45,017 nt of DNA. Origin: Erwinia oleae. GTDB lineage: Bacteria > Pseudomonadota > Gammaproteobacteria > Enterobacterales > Enterobacteriaceae. The position numbers and the translations under genes are program-made. The notes under the pieces were generated by a model that had not been told where the DNA came from, did not search any database, and saw only the letters and a program-made list of their open reading frames with translations. Each line of letters opens with the position of its first letter. Within the stretch, counting starts at the first letter, position 1. Of this stretch, positions 1 through 6,518 are shown in pieces. The stretch spans positions 1-45,017 of the forward strand of contig NZ_JNVB01000034.1 in the NCBI RefSeq assembly GCF_000770305.1, given 5' to 3'.

Positions 1-1216
1 TTCAACTGATGGACGCAACACACTTATTGAACCGTTCTGCGGGTGATTCATAGTCTAGCGTTTTTCTCGGTCTTTCGTTGAGCTGTCTGGCAACGCTGTT
101 TAGTCTCTGCTGACTGTGAACCGATAAGTCAGTTCCCTTTGGAAAATATTGTCTTAGCAACCTGTTCGTATTTTCATTTGAGCCACGTTGCCAGGGAGAT
201 TGAGGATCACAGAAGTAAATCTGGATGTCTGTTGCTACAGTAAACCGGGTGTGGCTGGTCATTTCAGCTCCCCGATCCCAGGTTAATGTTTTATATAGCT
301 CAACAGGTAATTCCCGGGCTTGTCTGATGAGTGCAGATATAACCGTTATGGTCTTGTTGTCCCTGATTTTGGCTAACATAACAAAGCGGGAATGGCGTTC
401 TACGAGGGTGATAATATAGGAGTTTTTCGAGCCCTGGATCAGATCACCTTCCCAGTGACCAGGGATGGCTCTGTCTGAGGCTTCCGGTGGCCTTTCGCTG
501 ATAGGTATCGCATTCGGGATTTTCCCTAACCCTTTCCCTTTAAGTGATGACGTTCGGGATCTACGAACCGCTCTTCCGCTTCTGAGGCATTGCTGCAGCT
601 CTTTTTTTAATGCCCCCCGGGTTTGTATAAAAAGCGTTTTATAAATCGTTTCGTGTGACACATGCATTTCCTGATTATCCGGATAACAGCGTTTCAGCCA
701 ACCGGCGATCTGTTCCGGCGACCAGTCCTGATGCATCTTCTCTGCAATGATTTTACACAATGTGGGGCTTTCAATTAGCTTGCAAGGTTTTGGTCTCAGA
801 GCATTTTCCCACGCAGCAGTATCGGCTTTTGCTGCACGGTATTGCTTGGCACCTCCGTGCCTCCTGACCTCGCGGCTAATCGTTGAGGGTGCTCTTGATA
901 AGTTGGCAGCAATGTCCCTGATACTGAGTTTTGCTACCAGTCCTCTGGAGATCTCCTCTCTTTCATCAAGCGTAAGCGCTAATCGATGCCGCTTTCGAAC
1001 GGGAGGACGGTAGCCCCCTGTCTGGTGGATTGTGGGCATGATGGAAGAATGAAATCTGTCGAACATTCTGGCGATATCATGCAGAGAATCACCTTGCTTA
1101 TATCTGTCCCAGATAATCGCCTTCTGCTCTGGCGTGTAGTTAATCCGAGTTCTTCGTTTCATGACAACGTCCCCCCTTGATTAAGGATAGCGTTGCATCG
1201 AGCCATTGAACTCACA
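1..1216 (-). mobile_element. IS30-family insertion sequence (left tip just outside the window)
   Basis: The element consists of one transposase gene flanked by imperfect terminal inverted repeats. The left end begins TTCAACTGATGGACGCAACA at position 1. The reverse complement of the right end reads TTCAATGGCTCGATGCAACG inside about 1191-1210, preceded by TGTGAG. These resemble IS30 termini (TTCAAxxGGxxxACGCAACA). The right boundary is set near 1216 because the yajL reading frame resumes at 1217. A few terminal bases of the left end are probably missing from the window. The insertion interrupts yajL. Confidence 0.85.
2..1162 (-). CDS. IS30-family DDE transposase
   Basis: This 386-residue protein catalyses cut and strand transfer of the IS element. 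It has an N-terminal helix-turn-helix region, visible as IRDIAANLSRAPSTISREVR at about residues 81-100, which is typical of IS30 transposases. The catalytic core follows: D240 in GHWEGD, D296 in TWDRG and E330 in RGSNEN. The spacing of the second Asp and the Glu gives the DD(33)E signature of the IS30 family. Length matches the family and the frame is open from ATG to the TGA at the window edge, so the copy looks intact and possibly active. A C6 run lies just upstream of the start (about 1171-1176). No partner gene is present. Confidence 0.93.
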   Translation of the reverse strand: MKRRTRINYTPEQKAIIWDRYKQGDSLHDIARMFDRFHSSIMPTIHQTGGYRPPVRKRHRLALTLDEREEISRGLVAKLSIRDIAANLSRAPSTISREVRRHGGAKQYRAAKADTAAWENALRPKPCKLIESPTLCKIIAEKMHQDWSPEQIAGWLKRCYPDNQEMHVSHETIYKTLFIQTRGALKKELQQCLRSGRAVRRSRTSSLKGKGLGKIPNAIPISERPPEASDRAIPGHWEGDLIQGSKNSYIITLVERHSRFVMLAKIRDNKTITVISALIRQARELPVELYKTLTWDRGAEMTSHTRFTVATDIQIYFCDPQSPWQRGSNENTNRLLRQYFPKGTDLSVHSQQRLNSVARQLNERPRKTLDYESPAERFNKCVASIS

Positions 1217-1552
1217 GTGGAAACCGTTCGCCAGTTTCATCAATCGGGCCGTATCGTTGCCGCCATTTGCGCCGCGGCGGGAACGGTGCTGGAGCCGCAC
1301 GATCTTTTCCCGGTAGGGAATATGACCGGTTTTCCGGGGTTGAAAGAGACCATTGCGGAAGAAAAATGGCAGGACAAACGCGTAGTGTGGGATCGTCGCG
1401 TCAATTTGCTTACCAGCCAGGGGCCCGGCACGGCCATGGATTTCGCGCTTAAGCTGATTGACCTTCTGGCGGGTAAAGCGAAGGCGCATGAAGTAGCGCA
1501 ACAGCTGGTGCTGGCGGCCGGTATTTATGATTATCGCGACCAGGAAGAGTAG
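1217..1552 (+). pseudogene. yajL: 3' fragment of yajL (DJ-1/PfpI protein chaperone/deglycase), split by IS30
   Basis: From [20 protein letters not shown] onwards the frame matches the C-terminal ~111 residues of enterobacterial YajL (196 aa in E. coli). The nucleophile cysteine of the DJ-1 superfamily (AICAA) and the NMTGFP and LTSQGPGTA blocks are kept. The N-terminal ~85 residues are missing and replaced by the IS30 end. An ATG at 1193 inside the IS would give a 119-codon fusion ORF, but half of the DJ-1 fold would be absent, so a functional product is unlikely. The rest of the gene is expected left of the window. In E. coli yajL lies next to and convergent with thiI, as it would here without the island. 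Confidence 0.88.
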
Positions 1553-1612
1553 TACTCCGGCCAACTTACCAGACATAAACACTTTATGGATTGATTATTC
1601 TTCCACCATAAA

Positions 1613-1631
1613 GCGCCTCTTCCTGAGGCGC
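1613..1631. terminator. GC-rich hairpin after yajL
   Basis: A perfect 7-bp stem, GCGCCTC / GAGGCGC, has a 5-nt loop (TTCCT) about 60 bp after the yajL stop. There is no U-run on the plus strand. On the minus strand the stem is followed by CTTTAT. It could be the old yajL terminator. It sits close to the left border of the island. Confidence 0.45.
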
Positions 1632-1766
1632 GGATATACCCATGCAGAAACATGGGATGGAATTTATTTTTTCTGCCCTCAACATGCCATTATACGGCTC
1701 ACTTTCTTATCACTTATTCCTGGTCGAAAGCACTCGTAATCATGAAACTTAAATCCTTCATAAACG

Positions 1767-2561
1767 CTAGTTTTCAAATTCATGTGCAATATAATCAATC
1801 ATAGCTTCTGCGTTAGTCATTCTTCTTATATGATTGAAATAAACATAAAGCGACAAAGAAAAAGTGAAAGGCAAAATAGTTTCTGTCGCCGGATGAACCA
1901 ATTCAGTGTTGAGCATAATACATTCCCCCATATTAAATCTTTGCATTTGTAAAAAGGTGTTATCAACCTGCGTGACTTTACCCGTAAATCCCTCATTTCT
2001 TAGGGTAAGCATAATCCCCTGAAACTCGTCGGTTGCTAATAAAGCATGCTCCACAATTAAGTCCAGCTCTTTCCATTTAGAAAGCGATCGTGGTATACAG
2101 CATAAAAAACAAGGAAGTACAAAATGATGCAAAACAAAATCACCTGTACTCTCTACCTGACAAAACGACATAAAAATGTCGTCCTCACTATAAATTGTTT
2201 CTGAAAACTTAATAACAGGAAGCAATGTCATTTCTTTTAAGAAAGCCTCCATCACACTTCCAAAAAAATTAGAGTAAGTAAACGAAGAAGAGATTGTAAA
2301 AATATGCTTTTTGTTTTCGTTAAGAATTTCGTTAAGTAGCGCATAATGCGGCACTAGTTTTTTATAGAGCGTTTCAGCCTCCGGCGTGGGTGTAGCCTTA
2401 TTCCTCTCAATAACAAAAAGTTTGACCCCCAGCCACTCTTCTGTATTTTTAAGCATCCTTGACACAGGAGGAACAGTTAAACAAAGTTGATCTGCGGCTT
2501 GCTTGAGATTTTTATGGCGATAGAGCGTTATAAACACCTGCATTGATTTACTTATAAACAT
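1767..2561 (-). CDS. Short LysR-type transcriptional regulator
   Basis: The N-terminus (residues ~1-60) is a clear LysR-type winged helix: QVFITLYRHKNLKQAADQLC, then VPPVSRMLKNTEEWLGVKLF. The remainder is about 200 residues of weakly recognisable effector domain, and at 264 aa the protein is shorter than the usual ~300. I chose the ATG at 2559-2561, since the AAAGGGG Shine-Dalgarno motif lies 7 nt before it; an in-frame ATG two codons upstream (2565-2567) is almost on top of that motif. The gene is AT-rich, like the lysis genes and toxin and unlike the core flanks. It diverges from the lysis cassette across ~0.7 kb, the usual geometry for a LysR protein controlling its neighbour. The target is inferred. 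Confidence 0.8.
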   Translation of the reverse strand: MFISKSMQVFITLYRHKNLKQAADQLCLTVPPVSRMLKNTEEWLGVKLFVIERNKATPTPEAETLYKKLVPHYALLNEILNENKKHIFTISSSFTYSNFFGSVMEAFLKEMTLLPVIKFSETIYSEDDIFMSFCQVESTGDFVLHHFVLPCFLCCIPRSLSKWKELDLIVEHALLATDEFQGIMLTLRNEGFTGKVTQVDNTFLQMQRFNMGECIMLNTELVHPATETILPFTFSLSLYVYFNHIRRMTNAEAMIDYIAHEFEN

Positions 2562-3311
2562 ATGCATGCCCCTTTGTGGTAAGAAATGCTCTTTAAGCTA
2601 TAACATTCGCATAAGTGATAAAAATTTAGGCTATAATTCAGATTAACATCTCGTAGTCATATTACTATATTCACCGTCATTCACCGCCTGACATTTCTCA
2701 TTAAAACCAATCAACAGGACTATTTAAATTCCCGTTTCCGTAATGCATTCCGTAACGATGTCTGGCGAATTCCAACATTAAGGAGAATTATGGATTGCAT
2801 CCATAATTAATACATATAATTTATGATTTCTAAAAAAGATTTTTTGATGACGCTTTACTAAGGGACTGGGAATAGTAGATCAAAAAAAGCGCAAACATAG
2901 CCTTTCCCATTGAAAAAAAAGAAAAAAAGTCAAATAATTCAAAAAAAAAGCGCAATCAACTCCACACTAAGAAATATCTGACTTTGACTATCATACTTAT
3001 AATGATTTACCAACTTAAATCTTTAATAGATAAAAAACCTGTACAATTAAATTATACAAAAGCCTTATACAACAAAGAGAATCTATACATGACATTTTTT
3101 AATTGTTTTTGTTTCTTAAAAGCCAAAAAACAATACCTCTCTATTTATAAAAAATGAATGGATACCACTATAATAAGACAAGTAATGAATACCTTCCAGG
3201 CAGTGACGCTATAATACTTATCCATCTCAGGCATTGACCTATGACATCGTTAATCTCCATGTGAATAATTACGCATCACTTTTAAAAATCAATACATATT
3301 TCGAGGAGCCG
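2562..3311. promoter_or_regulatory. AT-rich regulatory region between lysR-type gene and lysis cassette
   Basis: No convincing gene lies in this stretch. It contains A-tracts at roughly helical spacing and a pair of direct repeats, TC(A)7GCGCAA at 2880-2894 and TC(A)9GCGCAA at 2939-2955. There is a perfect TATAAT at 2998-3003 without a good -35 box, and a 9-bp inverted repeat ATTGTTTTT / AAAAACAAT (3102-3110 / 3126-3134). Such sequence is typical of intrinsically bent, silenced (H-NS-like) and activator-dependent promoters; this is inference. A 22-codon ORF (3089-3157) is present but unsupported. Confidence 0.4.
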
Positions 3312-3653
3312 ATGGATATTGCGCACGGTGTGATAGAACAATCAACAAGATGGGTTGCTGCATATCTTCCGTCAGTTTATGCAGGCGTATGTGCTTTCTG
3401 TATATCTGCGCTTATCGATATTCGTTTAAAGCAAACAACGTTAAAAGTTGCTACTGGCGCCATGATATGTGGAATTTCTGCCCTTGCAACGTCTTCCCTT
3501 CTTGAATACTTAGGATTGCCCGGTAATTCAGGTGCTTTTGTGGGTGCATTGTTAGGTTTTGTTGGTGCCGATCATCTTCGTGATATCGCCATATCGTTAA
3601 TTACCCGAAGAACAGGCCTGCTCAGTGACAAAGATACGAGGAATAAAAAATGA
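3312..3653 (+). CDS. Phage-type holin (LydA-like)
   Basis: This 113-residue membrane protein has three predicted helices: about residues 12-37 (WVAAYLPSVYAGVCAFCISA), 45-66 (VATGAMICGISALATSSLLE) and 73-95 (GAFVGALLGFVGADHL). A charged C-terminal tail (TRRTGLLSDKDTRNKK) follows. This layout and the neighbouring endolysin and spanin fit phage holins that make the inner-membrane hole at lysis. The start at 3312 has a strong GAGGAG three bases upstream of the ATG. A longer in-frame ORF from 3234 lacks such a site. The stop overlaps the endolysin start (ATGA), indicating translational coupling. It is the first gene of the lysis cassette and probably helps release eCIS particles. Confidence 0.75.
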   Translation: MDIAHGVIEQSTRWVAAYLPSVYAGVCAFCISALIDIRLKQTTLKVATGAMICGISALATSSLLEYLGLPGNSGAFVGALLGFVGADHLRDIAISLITRRTGLLSDKDTRNKK

Positions 3654-4276
3654 ATCTATTGAATTTCGCTGAAGCTGCACGTCTCAATCATTCCCTCAGC
3701 AATCGCTGGTACCGCCCGTTGGATAGAGCAATGCAGGAATTTTTTATTTCTACGCCACAGGATCAAGCGATGTTTCTTGCTCAGGTTGGCCATGAATCAT
3801 CTGGTTTTACCCGTCTGATTGAGAGTTTTAACTACAGCGTTGCCGGATTGAGTGAATTTGTACGTAGCGGAAGAATCACACAAAAACAGGCAAATAGGTT
3901 GGGGAGGCATTCAGATGAACCCGCGCTACCCTTTAAACGTCAGCAGGCAATTGCAAATACGGTTTACGCTGACCGCTACGGTAATAATGAACTGATGGAT
4001 GGCTGGAATTATCGGGGGCGTGGATTGATTCAAATCACTTTTAAAGATAATTATCATCATTGTGGTGACGCGTTAGATATTGACCTTGTCCATCATCCGG
4101 ATTTACTCGAACAAGATGAAGCTGCCGCGCGCTCTGCTGCCTGGTATTTTACTTCGCATGGGTGCCTTGATTATTCTGGTGATATAACCAGGATAACACA
4201 AATTATTAACGGCGGTCTTAATGGCATCGATGAACGGATATGCCGTTATTCTAAGGCGCTGGAGATATTAGCATGA
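3650..4276 (+). CDS. GH19-family endolysin (chitinase-like lysozyme)
   Basis: This 208-residue protein is a phage-type peptidoglycan muramidase/endolysin of glycoside hydrolase family 19. The catalytic glutamates are visible as E49 in GHESSGF and E58 in RLIES, the spacing seen in phage GH19 endolysins. Other family blocks are ANTVYADRYGN and GWNYRGRGLIQIT. No signal peptide is visible, so export depends on the upstream holin. It overlaps the holin stop by 4 bp and the spanin start by 4 bp (ATGA junctions), forming a tightly coupled lysis operon. Despite the chitinase-like fold, the context points to cell lysis, not chitin digestion. Confidence 0.88.
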   Translation: MNLLNFAEAARLNHSLSNRWYRPLDRAMQEFFISTPQDQAMFLAQVGHESSGFTRLIESFNYSVAGLSEFVRSGRITQKQANRLGRHSDEPALPFKRQQAIANTVYADRYGNNELMDGWNYRGRGLIQITFKDNYHHCGDALDIDLVHHPDLLEQDEAAARSAAWYFTSHGCLDYSGDITRITQIINGGLNGIDERICRYSKALEILA

Positions 4277-4800
4277 TAAACATAGTGAAAATTTTACTTC
4301 ACTACTGGAAGTTTTTTTCTGTGGTCAGCATTTTCTTACTCATTCTCTCTGCTGTTTATCGTACAGGTTTTGCTGTATCTGAATCACGTTGGGCTGAAAA
4401 ATGGCAAAAAAGGGACATAGAGGATGCGCAAAATCGAAGTAAAGATGAGATCGCTAAGCGGGAAGAGGAGCACGATCGTCAAATACTTATCGACCAGGTA
4501 AACCATCATGCACAAAAACAACTTGAAACTGCTCATGCTGAAGCCACTGCTGCTCACTCTTCTGCTGACAAATTGCAGCGCACCATTGAGAAATTACGTC
4601 AACAGACCCTCACAGACAGCGGCCGCAAGGATGCCGACACTTCCGGAACACGCGCGGCAGAAACCCGTTCCACCATTTTGCTTACCAAGCTGCTCGCAGA
4701 ATCTGTCGAGCGTAATCGACAGCTGGCAGGCTATGCTGACCAGGCACGCGTCAACGGTACAACCTGCGAAAAAGCCTGGGACGAGGTGATGGGAAATTGA
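4273..4800 (+). CDS. Rz-like inner-membrane spanin (DUF2514-like)
   Basis: This 175-residue protein has a short cytoplasmic N-terminus, one transmembrane helix (about residues 14-32, FFSVVSIFLLILSAVYRTGF) and a long charged, heptad-rich periplasmic part. The coiled-coil section runs through residues ~45-125. The architecture is that of Rz-type i-spanins, which fuse inner and outer membranes in the last step of phage lysis; the C-terminal text resembles the DUF2514 phage lysis family. The start overlaps the endolysin stop (ATGA). Base composition shifts within the gene: the first 250 bp are AT-rich and the last 250 bp GC-rich. A second reading frame inside it may encode the o-spanin. Confidence 0.75.
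   Translation: MINIVKILLHYWKFFSVVSIFLLILSAVYRTGFAVSESRWAEKWQKRDIEDAQNRSKDEIAKREEEHDRQILIDQVNHHAQKQLETAHAEATAAHSSADKLQRTIEKLRQQTLTDSGRKDADTSGTRAAETRSTILLTKLLAESVERNRQLAGYADQARVNGTTCEKAWDEVMGN
4508..4789 (+). CDS. Possible nested Rz1-like outer-membrane lipoprotein (o-spanin)
   Basis: This 93-codon ORF lies entirely inside the Rz-like gene in the +1 frame, as lambda Rz1 does inside Rz. Its N-terminus reads like a lipoprotein signal: MHKNNLKLLMLKPLLLTLLL followed by TNC. Residues with positive charge precede a Leu-rich core and a cysteine at residue 23, and the mature part has several prolines. A modest AGGT ribosome-binding motif lies 8 nt upstream. Weak points: the residue before Cys is Asn, whereas lipoboxes favour Gly, Ala or Ser; and the ORF could be a by-chance open frame. 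Context (holin, endolysin, i-spanin) makes an o-spanin expected. Confidence 0.42.
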   Translation: MHKNNLKLLMLKPLLLTLLLTNCSAPLRNYVNRPSQTAAARMPTLPEHARQKPVPPFCLPSCSQNLSSVIDSWQAMLTRHASTVQPAKKPGTR

Positions 4801-4853
4801 AGGTGGCTGGGTTGGTGACATAGCAGCCGTTTCAACGCATTAGTCGCGCGATG

Positions 4854-5594
4854 TTATTGCGATGTCACGTCATGAAAAATTTTTTTTGCCTTTTCTTCTT
4901 CAATATAACAATGCGTAATCAGGGACTGATAAAACGGCTTCCAGTTACGACTCCAGGTTCTCTGATTTAAATCAGGTAATATAGTGAGTACCGCCTGATA
5001 AATAACCGTGGAGGGGAGTGATGCATAACCTTTCCCTGCACAACGCTCACATTTTTTATAAAAAATTACACCACGCTCCCGGGTTTTTTTACGATCCTGA
5101 ATTTCACCTCTGCCACCACATCGACAACGGGCGTGAATTTCACCTTTGCCGTGACAACTCTGACATAGCTGCGGAAAAGATTTTGCCCCCGGTTTTTCAG
5201 TCTGTTCTGTATCAGGTGGGTTTACCATACCCTTGCCAGAACAATCATGACAGATAATGCGCGTCGCAGGGGTACGGCAATACTCATAAAAAGCATATTC
5301 CGCTAACACTGCCATACATCTATCTATATGGCACCCTGAAGCCTTTTGAACCGTTTCCGGCGCATATTGTCTGATAAATTTCATCAGTTCGTTGATGGCT
5401 CGTTCCGCATCAGATGCATTACCTTGCATTTTAGCGAGGAGTGCATTGAGTCCAAGGCGGCTCCTTGTCGACGTCAGGCTTAACGCCATTATCACATCCG
5501 CAGTAGTGAATTTATCCGGTGATGTATCTTTGGCATTATTAATCAGATTAATACTTTGAGGCGATAGCATTTTTAAGGCATTTTCAAGATTCAT
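4854..5594 (-). CDS. Lambda-Q-type late antitermination protein
   Basis: This 246-residue protein resembles phage antiterminator Q proteins (lambda/82 type), which load onto paused RNA polymerase at late promoters and let it read through terminators. The N-terminus MNLENALKMLSPQS matches the MNLE...YSPKS style of Q82-like proteins. The middle holds four CxxC-GxG zinc-binding repeats (CHDCSGKG, CQSCHGKG, CRCGGRG, CERCAGKG). The C-terminus (TWSRNWKPFYQSLITHC...EEEKA) parallels lambda Q's TWSRTVKPLYDALVVQC...EES. The start at 5594 is preferred over an in-frame upstream ATG because GGAG lies 6 nt before it and homologues begin there. It diverges from the eCIS operon, which is its most plausible target. 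Confidence 0.85.
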   Translation of the reverse strand: MNLENALKMLSPQSINLINNAKDTSPDKFTTADVIMALSLTSTRSRLGLNALLAKMQGNASDAERAINELMKFIRQYAPETVQKASGCHIDRCMAVLAEYAFYEYCRTPATRIICHDCSGKGMVNPPDTEQTEKPGAKSFPQLCQSCHGKGEIHARCRCGGRGEIQDRKKTRERGVIFYKKCERCAGKGYASLPSTVIYQAVLTILPDLNQRTWSRNWKPFYQSLITHCYIEEEKAKKIFHDVTSQ

Positions 5595-6047
5595 CATCTT
5601 CTCCAATGTAGCTAAAGCAGCTAAACACACAATTTAAATAAAACTGAATTAACGTTACACTACCCTTAAAGAATCTCACAGTTTCCTTCACATGCCGACT
5701 TCCTTTTTTCATTGTATAAGCATCAGAAATTGAATTGATATTCATAACATCCTTCTTGACGTTGTCCACACCTGTCATCTACATTTCCAATAGTGCAAAA
5801 AGTTTCTCAGCCCTACACACAGCAACCTTATTATTAAATCAATTACCCCCGACTATCCCTGTCCTTTGCAGTGGTTTTGAAAAAATACTTCATTACATTT
5901 CGCTCGTTATTTGATAAATACACCGCGTTTTTACTCTTAGAAAAATAGCTATTACGTTAATGCAGGAAGAAAGCACTCTTGCATTACTTAATAGGGCCCT
6001 CAACCAGTTGATGTACTATCCCGTAAACAACCTGAGAGAACATAATC
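5595..6047 (+). promoter_or_regulatory. Leader/promoter region of the eCIS structural operon
   Basis: This 453-bp region lies between the divergent Q-type gene and the first tube gene. One candidate promoter is ATTACA (5892-5897), a 17-bp spacer and an extended -10 TG-A-TAAATA (5912-5920). About 40 bp downstream lies the inverted repeat TAATGCA-N15-TGCATTA (5958-5986), whose arms extend in RNA to about 10 pairs. A 34-codon ORF (5960-6064) begins in that repeat and overlaps the tube start. No ops/JUMPstart element (GGCGGTAGCGT), as used by RfaH-type antiterminators, is present. Whether a Q-utilisation site exists here cannot be told by eye. Confidence 0.45.
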
Positions 6048-6497
6048 ATGGCTATGACTCCTGAAGAAATTGCAGTGCAGTATCCTATTCCTACCTACCG
6101 TTTTGTAGTTACGCTTGGTGATGAACAAGTGCCATTTACCAGCGCATCCGGGCTTGATATTACTTACGATACGGTAGAGTACCGTGATGGCACAGGCAAC
6201 TGGTACAAAATGCCGGGACAGCGTCAGGCGATTAATATCACACTGAGTAAAGGTGTTTTTCCGGGTAAAAATGCGCTATATGACTGGATTAATTCTATTC
6301 AACTTAATCAGGTAGAGAAAAAAGATATTATTATTAGTCTGACCAACGATGCCGGCACGGAAGTATTGCTCAGTTGGACGGTGGCTAATGCATTCCCAAC
6401 TTCTCTCAGCTCCCCTTCTTTTGATGCTTCCAGCAATGAAATTGCGGTGCAGGAACTCAGTCTGATGGCTGACCGGGTAACAATTCAGGCTGCGTAG
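6048..6497 (+). CDS. eCIS inner tube protein 1 (Afp1/Pvc1-like)
   Basis: This 149-residue protein is the main subunit of the inner tube that is driven into the target cell. It belongs to the T4 gp19-like/Hcp-fold tube family. Diagnostic stretches are YPIPTYRFVVTLGDEQVPF, SGLDITYDTVEYRDGTGNWY, MPGQRQAINITLSKGVFPG and FPTSLSSPSFDASSNEIAVQ, close to Afp1 of Serratia entomophila as I recall it. Length is as expected. The start MAMTPEE is preceded by a GAGAG motif. It is the first gene of the structural operon, which suits a highly expressed polymer subunit. Confidence 0.93.
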   Translation: MAMTPEEIAVQYPIPTYRFVVTLGDEQVPFTSASGLDITYDTVEYRDGTGNWYKMPGQRQAINITLSKGVFPGKNALYDWINSIQLNQVEKKDIIISLTNDAGTEVLLSWTVANAFPTSLSSPSFDASSNEIAVQELSLMADRVTIQAA

Positions 6498-6518
6498 CAG
6501 CCAGAGGAGTGCACCATT

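Noticed and set aside
1193-1552. ATG at 1193 as the start of an intact yajL
   Set aside because: The first eight codons lie in the IS30 end, and about 85 N-terminal residues of YajL are missing.
3089-3157. 22-codon ORF (MTFFNCFCFLKAKKQYLSIY...) upstream of the holin
   Set aside because: It is short, made of low-complexity A/T sequence, has a poor ribosome-binding site and no recognisable similarity.
5584-5778. 64-codon minus-strand ORF overlapping the 5' end of the Q-type gene
   Set aside because: It overlaps the better supported antiterminator start in another frame and has no family features.
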